Assembly (NCBI GenBank): GCA_021819535.1
Contig: JAKAQU010000006.1
Coordinates: forward strand, 1-20,416
DNA: 20,416 bases
From: Pseudomonadota bacterium
GTDB lineage: Bacteria; Pseudomonadota; Alphaproteobacteria; Acetobacterales; Acetobacteraceae
Direction of reading: 5' to 3'
Part shown: in pieces, positions 6,844 through 15,331 of the stretch
Layout of the letters: every line of letters begins with the position of its first letter
How positions within the stretch are numbered: the stretch's first letter is position 1
Translations under genes and position numbers: made by a program
The notes under the pieces: model-generated
Database searches by the model: none
The model's input: only the letters and a program-made list of their open reading frames with translations
Told to the model about the DNA's origin: nothing

Positions 6844-7365
6844 TCAGGCCGAGGTTTTCACGAATTTATCGGCCGCCAGCGTGACGCGGGCGAGCAGCGG
6901 CGCCGTCGCCTGCTCGGCGAGCTTGAAGGAGGCGTCGGTGAGGCGCCCGGCCTCGGCCACCGTCTTCTCGAAAGTGGTGCGGGCGAGGTTGGAATGCAGA
7001 TCGACCGCGTCCTTGAGCGACTTGACCCCGCTCAGCGCCTTGAACAGCCCGACCGTCTCCTCGAACTGCGCCTGCGCCGTGGCGGCGAATTGCTTCGAAA
7101 GATCCTGCACGCCGGCGGCCCAGATCTGGCTCGACTTCACCAGCGCCTCGACATTGCCCTGACCGAAGGACACGAAATCCTCGGTCGCCTTCATCGCCTT
7201 GTCCATTTGTTCCTTCATGGGAAACTCCATCGTTGTTTTGCCCTGCTTCGTCGGAGCAGCCGGGACCACTGCTTGCGTCGGTGTGGCGTCGGGCTCACCA
7301 TGAGCCTCACTCGCGGCACCTCGCGCGGCCGATGCGACCGCGACTGCTTTCTGTTTCATCGCCAC
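6844..7365 (-). CDS. Phasin family protein (PHA granule-associated)
   Basis: Phasins coat polyhydroxyalkanoate granules in the cytoplasm and control granule size and surface. This 173-residue product has a basic, Ala/Pro-rich N-terminus (about 1-45) and then a helical amphipathic domain typical of TIGR01841 phasins: MEFPMKEQMDKAMKATEDF, QIWAAGVQDLSKQFAATAQ, FKALSGVKSLKDAVDLHS, ending DKFVKTSA. It has no signal peptide. GTG at 7365 is preferred because GGAG lies six bases upstream; ATG at 7359 is almost equivalent, and ATG at 7230 would give just the 128-residue phasin core. It is a single gene with its own promoter, candidate operator and terminator. No PHA synthase or phaR gene is in view. 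Confidence 0.88.
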   Translation of the reverse strand: MAMKQKAVAVASAARGAASEAHGEPDATPTQAVVPAAPTKQGKTTMEFPMKEQMDKAMKATEDFVSFGQGNVEALVKSSQIWAAGVQDLSKQFAATAQAQFEETVGLFKALSGVKSLKDAVDLHSNLARTTFEKTVAEAGRLTDASFKLAEQATAPLLARVTLAADKFVKTSA

Positions 7366-7483
7366 GTTGCATCTCCATTGACGTCTGCGGCAGGCACGCG
7401 AGCCGAAGCCTCCGCCCCGACGCCGGCTCGGCATGGCTTTGACAAGCCCTTCGGCTTGCTTCTGCGCGCCGCTCTCGCCGGCT

Positions 7484-7497
7484 TTGCTGCACTGCAA
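7484..7497 (-). promoter_or_regulatory. Candidate PhaR operator at the phasin transcription start
   Basis: TTGCTGCACTGCAA contains CTGC-N3-GCA, one base short of the CTGC-N3/4-GCAG sites described for alphaproteobacterial PhaR repressors. It begins immediately downstream of the predicted phasin start (near 7498), a position where repressor binding would block transcription. Identification rests on one near-match and on context. Confidence 0.35.
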
Positions 7498-7504
7498 CAA
7501 GGCC

Positions 7505-7533
7505 GATATAAATCGGGTGATAGGCAAGGTCAA
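7505..7533 (-). promoter_or_regulatory. Sigma-70-type promoter of the phasin gene
   Basis: On the minus strand TTGACC (7533-7528) and TATATC (7510-7505) are separated by exactly 17 bases, giving 5/6 and 4/6 matches to the -35 and -10 consensus. Transcription would start near 7498. Confidence 0.5.
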
Positions 7534-7676
7534 GGGAAAATGGTGCGGCGCAATAAAAATATCTTCATCGCGGCGCGCCCGGGTTTTTGCCGCCGGTGAT
7601 CGCGGCGATTTTTTGCCGGGCTTGAAAATCGTTCGTTAACCCCTTCAAACGCAGAATGATTTCTGCCGATTTGGCC

Positions 7677-7706
7677 TGGACATGGCGCTGCCGCGGCCGC
7701 TACATT
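7677..7706 (+). promoter_or_regulatory. Possible promoter of the D,D-carboxypeptidase gene
   Basis: TGGACA (7677-7682) and TACATT (7701-7706) are separated by 18 bases, a moderate sigma-70-type match that would give a leader of roughly 34 bases to the ATG at 7747. Confidence 0.3.
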
Positions 7707-7746
7707 CGGGGCACCGCGCGAAGATATGACGATAGGGAAGACGAGG

Positions 7747-8946
7747 ATGGCGGTTTTGTGCAACCAGCGCGCCGCGGCGCTGCACCGGAATCGGGGCGAG
7801 GGGCGCCGGTCGTGGCTGCGTGGGGTCGTCGTCGCGGCCATTCTTGCCTTGATGGCGCTCTCCCTTCTCCCCGCCGCCGCGCAAGCCCAGATCGGCTCCG
7901 ACCGCTATGGCGCGATCGTCATCGATGCCGCCTCCGGCCGCGTGCTGTTCGCCGCCAACCCCGATGCCACGCGCTATCCGGCGAGCCTCACCAAAATGAT
8001 GACCCTCTATCTCACCTTCGAGGCGCTGCGCGACCGGCGGATCACGCTCGCCGAGCCCGTGCCGGTTTCGGCGCACGCCGCGGCGCAAGAGCCCTCCAAG
8101 CTCGATCTCCGCCCCGGCACGCGGCTGAGCGTGGAGCAGGCCATCCTGGCCCTCGTCACCAAATCCGCGAACGATGCCGCCGCCGCGCTCGGCGAAATGC
8201 TCGGCGGCTCGGAAGAGCGCTTCGCCCAGATGATGACGCTCCGCGCCCGCGCGCTCGGCATGGCGCATACCACGTTCCGCAACGCCTCCGGCCTCCCCGA
8301 CCCCGGCCAGGTCACCACCGCGCGCGACCTCGCCATTCTCGCCCGCCACATCATCGCGGATTATCCTGAGCAATACCGTTATTTCAGCACGCCCGGTTTC
8401 GTCTTCCATGGCCGCATGATCCCCAATCATGACCACATGCTGACCAGCTACGAGGGGGCGGATGGGCTCAAGACCGGCTATACCGAGGCCGCCGGCCATA
8501 ATCTCGTCACCAGCGCGGTGCGCGGCAATGCGCGGCTGATCGGCGTCGTGCTCGGCGCCGCCTCCAATCCCGAGCGCGATCAGCACATGGCGGCGATTCT
8601 CGATCAGGGTTTCGCGAGCCTCGGCATCCCGGGGAGCGGCATCGTGCTTGCCCGCGCTGGCGCAATGAAGTCGGGCGCGCCGAAATGGGGCGGGCTGATC
8701 GCCTCCGCGCACGCCGCGACCCTGCCGGCCTCGTTCCGCAATCATCCCCATGGCGCGCAGCCGTCGGCGCGGCTCGCGACGGCCGCGCGCTGGCACAAAA
8801 AACATGCGCGCCTCGTGCATGAAGCCTCCGCCCATCTCGCGCCGCATCACAAACCGGCGTCGCACGCGGCCCACGCCGCGGTGCCGGCCGCGGGCCATCC
8901 CGGCGCGCAAAAGCGGCCGCTGCCACAACCGCCGACCCTGACCTGA
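7747..8946 (+). CDS. D-alanyl-D-alanine carboxypeptidase (PBP5/6 family, S11)
   Basis: Secreted low-molecular-weight PBP that trims the terminal D-Ala of peptidoglycan stem peptides in the periplasm. The 399-residue product has an extended basic N-region, a hydrophobic core and signal cleavage near AAAQAQ (residues 43-48). The active-site motifs are complete: SLTK (Ser80/Lys83), KSAND with SAN at 140-142, and KTGYTEAAG (Lys242). The C-terminal part lacks the usual PBP5 beta-domain and amphipathic anchor; instead the last ~70 residues are Ala/Pro/His-rich with eleven histidines and several lysines. ATG at 7747 has AGGGAAG six bases upstream and is preferred; ATG at 7726 would add seven residues. 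Sequence class is sure; in vivo role (DacA, DacF or sporulation-like) cannot be told. Confidence 0.92.
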   Translation: MAVLCNQRAAALHRNRGEGRRSWLRGVVVAAILALMALSLLPAAAQAQIGSDRYGAIVIDAASGRVLFAANPDATRYPASLTKMMTLYLTFEALRDRRITLAEPVPVSAHAAAQEPSKLDLRPGTRLSVEQAILALVTKSANDAAAALGEMLGGSEERFAQMMTLRARALGMAHTTFRNASGLPDPGQVTTARDLAILARHIIADYPEQYRYFSTPGFVFHGRMIPNHDHMLTSYEGADGLKTGYTEAAGHNLVTSAVRGNARLIGVVLGAASNPERDQHMAAILDQGFASLGIPGSGIVLARAGAMKSGAPKWGGLIASAHAATLPASFRNHPHGAQPSARLATAARWHKKHARLVHEASAHLAPHHKPASHAAHAAVPAAGHPGAQKRPLPQPPTLT

Positions 8947-9086
8947 TTTCATTTTTCCCAACGCTTGGGCCTTGCGCCCTTTCGCTGGGTTGCGCATCTT
9001 CCGTCTCGGACCATGCGGGTCCGGGGTGATCGCCCCATACGGTGATCGCTCATACAAGGCACGGCGCAGGCAAGGGGTAAGAGACG

Positions 9087-9896
9087 ATGGACGGCGGAGC
9101 CGACGCGCGGCGCGTTACCATCTATCAGGAGAGCGATTTCGCCGGCTTGCGCGCGGCCGGCCGTCTCGCCGCCGAAACCCTCGACATGATCACCCCGCAT
9201 GTCCGCCCCGGCGTCAGCACCGGCGAGATCGATGCGCTATGCCATGATTTCATCATCGCCCATGGCGCGGTGCCGGCGCCGCTCCATTACCGCGGCTTTC
9301 CGAAATCGATCTGCACCTCGATCAACCATGTCGTCTGCCACGGCATTCCCGGCGAGCGCCGCCTCGATGACGGCGACATCGTCAATATCGACGTGACCGT
9401 CATCCTCGATGGCTGGCACGGCGATTCGAGCCGCATGTATGTCGCCGGCACGGCCGCGACCCGCGCTCGCGTCCTGATGGATGTCACCCATGAGGCGCTG
9501 ATGCGGGGCATCGCCGCGGTCAGGCCGGGGGCGACGCTCGGCGATGTCGGCCATGCCATTCAGAGCTTCGTCGAAGGCAAGCGCTTCAGCGTGGTGCGCG
9601 ATTTCTGCGGCCACGGCATCGGCCGGCGCTTCCACGAGCCGCCCAACATCCTCCATTTCGGCCGCCGCGGCGAGGGTGTCACGCTCCGCCCCGGCATGGT
9701 GTTCACCATCGAGCCGATGGTGAATGCCGGGCGCGCCGAGGTCAAAATCCTCGATGACGGCTGGACCGCCGTGACCCGTGACCGCAGTCTCTCGGCCCAG
9801 TTCGAGCACATGCTCGGCGTGACCGAGGGGGGGTGCGAGATTTTCACCCTCTCTCCCGCCGGCTACGAAAAACCACCTTATCCCATCTCCGGCTGA
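9087..9896 (+). CDS. map: Methionine aminopeptidase, type I
   Basis: Cytosolic metalloprotease that removes the initiator methionine from nascent proteins with small second residues. The 269-residue product is a typical bacterial type I enzyme without an N-terminal extension. All five metal ligands can be placed: Asp102 (NIDVTV), Asp113 (GDSSRMY), His176 (CGHGIG), Glu209 (IEPM) and Glu240 (QFEH). His85 in VVCHGIPG is the conserved active-site histidine. The ATG at 9087 follows AAGGGG by nine bases. The gene stands 140 bases after the carboxypeptidase and could be co-transcribed with it; no terminator with a T-tract lies between. Its last codons contain an inverted copy of the minisatellite unit found just downstream. 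Confidence 0.96.
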   Translation: MDGGADARRVTIYQESDFAGLRAAGRLAAETLDMITPHVRPGVSTGEIDALCHDFIIAHGAVPAPLHYRGFPKSICTSINHVVCHGIPGERRLDDGDIVNIDVTVILDGWHGDSSRMYVAGTAATRARVLMDVTHEALMRGIAAVRPGATLGDVGHAIQSFVEGKRFSVVRDFCGHGIGRRFHEPPNILHFGRRGEGVTLRPGMVFTIEPMVNAGRAEVKILDDGWTAVTRDRSLSAQFEHMLGVTEGGCEIFTLSPAGYEKPPYPISG

Positions 9897-9909
9897 GCGG
9901 GCGCCCGCT

Positions 9910-9969
9910 GGGGGGATAAGGTGTTGGGGGGATAAGGTGTTGGGGGAATAAGGTGTTGGGGGAATAAGG
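9910..9969. repeat. 16-bp minisatellite, about 3.75 copies
   Basis: GGGGGGATAAGGTGTT is repeated head to tail at 9910-9925, 9926-9941, 9942-9957 (GGGGGA variant) and as a partial copy at 9958-9969. It fills the gap between the convergent map and ABC transporter genes and stops at the transporter stop codon. CACCTTATCCC at 9874-9884, inside map, is the exact reverse complement of GGGATAAGGTG in copies 1 and 2, so transcripts from map can fold into an 11-bp stem. Confidence 0.9.
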
Positions 9970-11712
9970 CTATTCGACGAAGGCCTGGGTGCGCACCAGC
10001 CGCGCATAAAGCCCGTCCTCGGCGAGCAGCGCGCGGTGCCCGCCCTGCTCGGCGGCGCGGCCGCGCTCCAAGACCACCACGAGATCGGCATCGCGCACCG
10101 TCGAGAGGCGATGGGCGACGATGATCGTCGTGCGCCCGGCGCGGAGCCGGGTCAGCGCCGCCTGCACCAGCGCCTCGCTCTCGGCGTCGAGCGCGCTGGT
10201 CGCCTCGTCGAGCAGCAGAATGCGCGGGTCGCGCAAAATCGCGCGCGCGAGGGCGACGCGCTGGCGCTGGCCGCCGGAGAGACGTTGCCCGCCGGGGCCG
10301 ACGCGGGTTCTGAACCCCTCCGGCAGTGCCGCGATGAACTCACCCGCCGCTGCCGCCGCCGCCGCGCGCACGGCCTCATCACTCGCCCCGGGCCGGCCCA
10401 TGCGGATATTGGCGGCGATGGTATCGTCGAACAGCAAGGCGTCCTGGCCGACATAGGCGATGGCGTCGCGGAGCGAGGCGAGCGTGACCTCGCGCACATC
10501 CGCGCCGTCGATCGAGACCGTGCCGGCGCCGACATCCATGAGACGCGGGATAAGGGCGAGCGCGGTCGATTTTCCCGCCCCCGACGGCCCGACCAGCGCC
10601 ACCGTCCGCCCCGGCTCGGCGGTGAAGGAGAGGCCGGAGAGGCCGGCGCGGCCATCGGGATAGGCGAACCAGACATCCTCGAACGCGATCCGCCCCTGTC
10701 CTGCGGGCAGCGCCGCGGCCCCCGGCCGGTCGGTCACCGAGGGCGGCTCGTCGATGACGGCGAAAACCCGGACGAGCCCCGCGAGCCCCTCCTGCAGGGC
10801 CGCATTCATCGTCCCCAACGCGCGGAGCGGGCGCGAGGCGATGAGAAGGGCGGCGATGAAGCCGGTGAAATTGCCGACGCTCGCCCCGCCCATCGCGGCG
10901 CGGAAGCCGGCGAATCCGATCACCGCCGCGACCGCGACCCCGCCCAGCACTTCTAAGACCGGATCGATTTTCGAGCGCGCCCGCGCCATGCCGTAAAGCG
11001 CCTGAAAGAGCCGGGCAAACGCGCTCTCGGCGCGCGCGATTTCGGTCTCTTCGAGGCGATAGGCGCGTACCGTGCGCGCCTGGGCGAAGCTTTCGTTGAG
11101 CAGCGCCGCCGCCTCGCCCATGCGCTCCTGCATGCCGCCCGAGGCGCGCCGTACCCGCCGCCCGACCCGGTCGATGGGCAGTGCCGCAAGCGGATAGAGG
11201 GCGGCGGCGATCACGCTCAGCACCCAGTCGAGATAGAGCATCGAGCCGACCAGCCCGACCACCGTCAGCACATCGGCGATGCCGTTCACCGCCCGCGTCA
11301 TCGCCTCGCGAATGACCGTCGCATCGGTGGTGAAGCGGGCCGCGAGCTGCGCCGGGGCCTCGCGCTCCAGCCGCGCGAGATCGGCGCCGACGAGGTGGCG
11401 GAACATCCGCCCCTGCAGCCCCTGGATCGCCCGCAGCACCGCTTTCTGCACCGAGACGTTCTGAAAATACTGCGCCAGCGCCTTGAGCGAGGTGACGGCG
11501 AGCACGAGCGCTGGCACCTGATAGAGAATGCGCGCGTCTTTCGCGGCGAACAGCGAAAAAGCGTGCTCGATCACCACCGGATAGAGCGCGGTTGCCCCCG
11601 ACATCACGGTGGTGGTGACGATGATGAGAACGATGCGCCCGGCCTGGCGCCTGATCTCCTCGCGCCAGAGCCGGCGGAGGAGGGGGATGGTGCCAGTCAT
11701 GGTGCCAGTCAT
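9970..11712 (-). CDS. ABC transporter, fused permease and ATPase (MsbA/exporter type)
   Basis: A half-transporter expected to act as a homodimer, exporting a lipid or hydrophobic compound across the inner membrane. The 580-residue protein has an exporter-type membrane domain (about 25-310, six segments expected) and a C-terminal nucleotide-binding domain. That domain has the A-loop Tyr351, Walker A GPSGAGKST (375-383), Q-loop Gln423, signature LSGGQ (478-482), Walker B ILLLDEATSALD with Glu503, and switch His534. All catalytic elements are intact. The closest well-known type is MsbA/lipid A flippase, but the substrate cannot be read from sequence. Its ATG overlaps the upstream CCA-transferase stop (ATGA), so it is translationally coupled. 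A 12-bp duplication at the start gives a second in-frame ATG at 11700. Confidence 0.92.
   Translation of the reverse strand: MTGTMTGTIPLLRRLWREEIRRQAGRIVLIIVTTTVMSGATALYPVVIEHAFSLFAAKDARILYQVPALVLAVTSLKALAQYFQNVSVQKAVLRAIQGLQGRMFRHLVGADLARLEREAPAQLAARFTTDATVIREAMTRAVNGIADVLTVVGLVGSMLYLDWVLSVIAAALYPLAALPIDRVGRRVRRASGGMQERMGEAAALLNESFAQARTVRAYRLEETEIARAESAFARLFQALYGMARARSKIDPVLEVLGGVAVAAVIGFAGFRAAMGGASVGNFTGFIAALLIASRPLRALGTMNAALQEGLAGLVRVFAVIDEPPSVTDRPGAAALPAGQGRIAFEDVWFAYPDGRAGLSGLSFTAEPGRTVALVGPSGAGKSTALALIPRLMDVGAGTVSIDGADVREVTLASLRDAIAYVGQDALLFDDTIAANIRMGRPGASDEAVRAAAAAAAGEFIAALPEGFRTRVGPGGQRLSGGQRQRVALARAILRDPRILLLDEATSALDAESEALVQAALTRLRAGRTTIIVAHRLSTVRDADLVVVLERGRAAEQGGHRALLAEDGLYARLVRTQAFVE
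11689..11712 (-). repeat. 12-bp tandem duplication at the ABC transporter start
   Basis: On the minus strand ATGACTGGCACC occurs twice in tandem (11712-11701 and 11700-11689), encoding MTGTMTGT and giving two in-frame start codons. The first copy carries the ATGA overlap with the preceding stop. Confidence 0.85.
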
Positions 11713-12863
11713 GGTGTGGCCTGCTCCGCGATCAGATCGGCGAGATGCGCCCGGCAGATCTCGGCATCGTCGCGGCAGCCGCGGGCGAGCCAGAAGGCCC
11801 GGGTCTCGGCGAGCAAGCTTCCAACACGCGGCCCCGGCGCGACGCCGAGTGCCACGACATCGCGCCCGGAGAGCGGAAATGCGGGCGCCGCCATGGTGCG
11901 AAGACGGGCGGCGAGTTCGGTCTCCCCGGCGATGAGGGCGCGGCCGGCGAGGATGTCGGCGGGTGTTTCGGCGAGTGCCTCGGCGAGCCGCGCGGGGTCG
12001 GGCGGCGGCCGCCGGAAAGCGGCAAGGCGCGTGCGCTCGGCCTTCGACAGGCGGAGCCGCTCGGCGAGAGCGTCGCCATCGCCGCGGAGAATGGCGGCAA
12101 GCCTGAGGATCGGGTCAGGCGGCACCGGCAGTCGCGCCCCGGCATCGGCTCCTTCGGGCAGCACCGCGTCCAACACGCCGAGTTCGGCCATCAGCGCGAG
12201 AGCGGGCGCGGGGTCGGGGGCCGTGAGGAGACGCTTGAGTTCGGCCCAGATCCGTTCCGGCGATAGCCGGGCGAGACCCGGAATCGCCGCCCGCAGGGCC
12301 GCCTTGGTGGCCGCATCCGGCGGCACGTGGCCATAGCGCGCCTGAAAGCGGAAAAAGCGGAGCAGGCGGAGATAATCCTCGGCGAGGCGGCGCCCGGGAT
12401 CGCCGACGAAGCGGACGCGCCCGGCGGCCAGATCGTCGCGTCCGCCGCAATAGTCGTAAACGGCGCCGTCCGGCGTCAGCGAAAGCGCGTTGATGGTGAA
12501 ATCGCGCCGCGCCGCGTCTTCCTCCCAGGCATCGGTGAAGGCGACCCGGGCATGGCGGCCATCGGTTGCGATGTCGCGCCGGAGGGTGGTGATCTCGACC
12601 AGGCGAGTGCCGGCGAGCGTGCTCACCGTGCCGTGGGCAAGCCCGGTCGGGATGGCGCGGAGACCGGCCCGCCTCAGTGCTGCGATCACGGCATCGGGCG
12701 GCATCGCGACCGCGAGGTCGATGTCGCCGATCGCGATCCCGAGCATGGCATCGCGCACCGCGCCCCCCACCACGCGCGCACCCGAAAGCGCGGCCAAGAC
12801 CCGCGCGAGTTCGGGCTCGGCGAGGAAAGCGGGCGGTGGCAGGAGGCGGAAAGGGGCGTTCAT
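11709..12863 (-). CDS. cca: CCA tRNA nucleotidyltransferase
   Basis: Adds or repairs the 3'-CCA end of tRNAs using CTP and ATP. It is a class II nucleotidyltransferase-fold enzyme of 384 residues. The N-terminal catalytic head shows GGAVRD (33-38) and the metal-binding DID (Asp47/Asp49), followed by RRDFTINAL (119-127) and the AEDYLRLLRFFRFQARYG block (161-178). The C-terminal half is helical and Ala/Arg-rich, as in alphaproteobacterial members, without an HD domain. Poly(A) polymerases share the head, but the size and operon context favour CCA addition. The ATG at 12863 overlaps the Nudix gene stop as ATGA, fixing the start. It lies third in a minus-strand operon and is coupled at its own end to the ABC transporter. 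Confidence 0.92.
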   Translation of the reverse strand: MNAPFRLLPPPAFLAEPELARVLAALSGARVVGGAVRDAMLGIAIGDIDLAVAMPPDAVIAALRRAGLRAIPTGLAHGTVSTLAGTRLVEITTLRRDIATDGRHARVAFTDAWEEDAARRDFTINALSLTPDGAVYDYCGGRDDLAAGRVRFVGDPGRRLAEDYLRLLRFFRFQARYGHVPPDAATKAALRAAIPGLARLSPERIWAELKRLLTAPDPAPALALMAELGVLDAVLPEGADAGARLPVPPDPILRLAAILRGDGDALAERLRLSKAERTRLAAFRRPPPDPARLAEALAETPADILAGRALIAGETELAARLRTMAAPAFPLSGRDVVALGVAPGPRVGSLLAETRAFWLARGCRDDAEICRAHLADLIAEQATP

Positions 12864-13453
12864 ACTCCGGTTTCGCCGCGAAGGGCTGCGGCGAGTTGCA
12901 CCAGAATGGCTGCCGTCGCACCCCAGATGTGATGGTCCGGGTGGGGGAATATCCAGTATTCGCGCATTTTGCCACGCCAGAACGCGCGTTCGCGCCGCGG
13001 CGCTGCCGGGTCGAGCACGGTTGCGAGCGGGAGGGTGAAAATCGCCGCAACCTCCGCCGGCGCCGGGTGGAGGGCGAGCCTGGGCGGCGTTAGGCCGAGG
13101 ACCGGGGTGATGCAAAATCCGGTGCCGGTGAGATGATCGCAAAGCCGGCCCGCGAGTTCGACCCGCGCGGGATCGAGGCCGATCTCTTCCGCCGCCTCGC
13201 GGAGAGCCGCCGCCTCGGGAGAGGCATCCTCGGGGTCGATGCGCCCGCCGGGAAAACTCACCTGCCCGGCATGGCGGGCAAGCGTCTCGGTGCGCTTGGT
13301 CAGCAAGACGGCCGGCTCGTCGGACATCACCAGCGGCACCAGGACGGCGGCCGGGATCGGCTGGCCGGCATGGAGCGCCGGCAATTCCTCGCGCGCCTCG
13401 CCGCCGCGGAGCGAAAGCGCGGCCAGGCGCGCGCGCAGATCCTTCTCGGTCAC
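12860..13453 (-). CDS. Nudix hydrolase, probable coenzyme A diphosphatase
   Basis: Predicted to hydrolyse the pyrophosphate bond of CoA or its derivatives, giving phosphopantetheine and 3',5'-ADP. The 197-residue product has the CoA-specific motif LLTKRTETLARHAGQVSFPGG (51-70) running into an extended Nudix box in which REAAEEIG (85-92) supplies the metal-binding glutamates. This arrangement matches the NUDT7/NudL (UPF0035) group rather than general MutT enzymes. GTG at 13453 is chosen because it starts 16 bases after the preceding stop and keeps the normal family length. An ATG at 13498 would overlap the upstream gene; neither has a strong ribosome binding site. It is second in the operon, overlapping cca by ATGA. 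Confidence 0.88.
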   Translation of the reverse strand: MTEKDLRARLAALSLRGGEAREELPALHAGQPIPAAVLVPLVMSDEPAVLLTKRTETLARHAGQVSFPGGRIDPEDASPEAAALREAAEEIGLDPARVELAGRLCDHLTGTGFCITPVLGLTPPRLALHPAPAEVAAIFTLPLATVLDPAAPRRERAFWRGKMREYWIFPHPDHHIWGATAAILVQLAAALRGETGV

Positions 13454-13469
13454 GCTTTCGTGGCCCCGG

Positions 13470-14063
13470 TCAGGCGTCGTCGGCGGCGGCGCTGGCATCG
13501 CCGAGCGAGAAAAACCGCCCGCCGCTCCACACCCCGCATTCGCGCCGCCCGAGCACGACATGCGGCTCCGCGAGTGCCGCGAGTTCATAATAGACGGCGC
13601 GCGAAATACGGGCCTCGATCGGATAGCGGCCCTTGCCGTCGCGGAGCTTGATATAGGGGGTAGGGGCGCAGGTGATCAGGTCGTAGGCGATGCGGATCGG
13701 ATGATCCGGCCCGGCGGTGACGATCTGATCGATATTGGTGCGAAAGGACAGCTTCTGTCCGCGCTCGGCGCCGCGCCAGTCGAGTTCGACGGCGACGAAA
13801 GGCGCGTCTTCCACCTCGATGCGGCCGCGTTCGGCCGGGGTTTCGAGCCAGAAACTCCCGTCCGCCTCGCGCTTGAGAACGGAGGCGAAGAGGCAGACCA
13901 TCTCCTTCCGCCCGATCGGACTGCCGCGATAGAGCCAGATGCCATCACGGCGGATGAGAAAGGGGAGATCGCCGCATTCGACCGGCGTTCTTGGCCCGCG
14001 CCGCGTCTCCTGCGCCGTTGGCGTCAGCGGTATCAAGGCCGCACGCGCCGCCGCCTCACTCAT
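13470..14063 (-). CDS. DUF1285 family protein
   Basis: Conserved protein of unknown function, 197 residues from the chosen ATG. The DUF1285 signature is clear: DLPFLIRRDGIWLYRGSPIG (32-51) followed by GRKEMVCLFASVLKR, and a later EDAPFVAVELDW block. There is no signal peptide or membrane segment, so it is cytosolic. It opens the minus-strand operon that continues with the Nudix, CCA-transferase and ABC transporter genes, with a 16-base gap to the Nudix gene. ATG at 14063 fits the usual family length; ATGs at 14111 and 14117 would add 16-18 residues, and 14111 has AAAAGG eight bases upstream. The 14064-14299 gap is a divergent promoter region shared with the MoxR operon; I see no convincing boxes in it. 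Confidence 0.85.
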   Translation of the reverse strand: MSEAAARAALIPLTPTAQETRRGPRTPVECGDLPFLIRRDGIWLYRGSPIGRKEMVCLFASVLKREADGSFWLETPAERGRIEVEDAPFVAVELDWRGAERGQKLSFRTNIDQIVTAGPDHPIRIAYDLITCAPTPYIKLRDGKGRYPIEARISRAVYYELAALAEPHVVLGRRECGVWSGGRFFSLGDASAAADDA

Positions 14064-14299
14064 CCCCGCAATTCCCGTGTCTCCGAATTCCCCGGCCCCG
14101 TTCACCGCCATTGCCATCGCCTTTTCGTTCGCTTCCCGCCCGCCGCACGCGCGCCTCAAGCGACTGCTACGTCGATGGGGCTCGCCATGGCCAACCCGCA
14201 CCCCACATATAGGAGTGCTTGCCGGGGCGAGGAAAGAGCGCGCATAGAGATTTCATCGCGCCGCGCAGATTACGGCATGGCGGGGCGAGGAAGGGCGGC

Positions 14300-15327
<1,028 letters not shown>

Positions 15328-15331
<4 letters not shown>

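Larger units (their letters stand above)
7366..7746. promoter_or_regulatory. Divergent intergenic region between phasin and carboxypeptidase
   Basis: This stretch of about 380 bases has no supported gene. It holds the 130-base phasin leader, the phasin operator-like site and promoter, and the candidate carboxypeptidase promoter. A small hairpin at 7589-7606 (GCCGC/GCGGC) followed by ATTTTTT on the plus strand looks like a weak terminator, but no plus-strand gene precedes it. Confidence 0.5.

Noticed and set aside
6718..7599. Plus-strand open frame across the phasin gene
   Set aside because: It spans the phasin terminator, coding region and promoter, and its product is Arg/Leu/Gly-rich without recognisable domains.
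7645..9057. Long minus-strand open frame opposite the carboxypeptidase
   Set aside because: It mirrors the codons of a well-supported gene with intact SxxK/SxN/KTG motifs; its product is low-complexity Arg/Gly/His-rich and matches no family.
9910..9969. CRISPR array
   Set aside because: The 16-base units abut without spacers and there are no cas genes.
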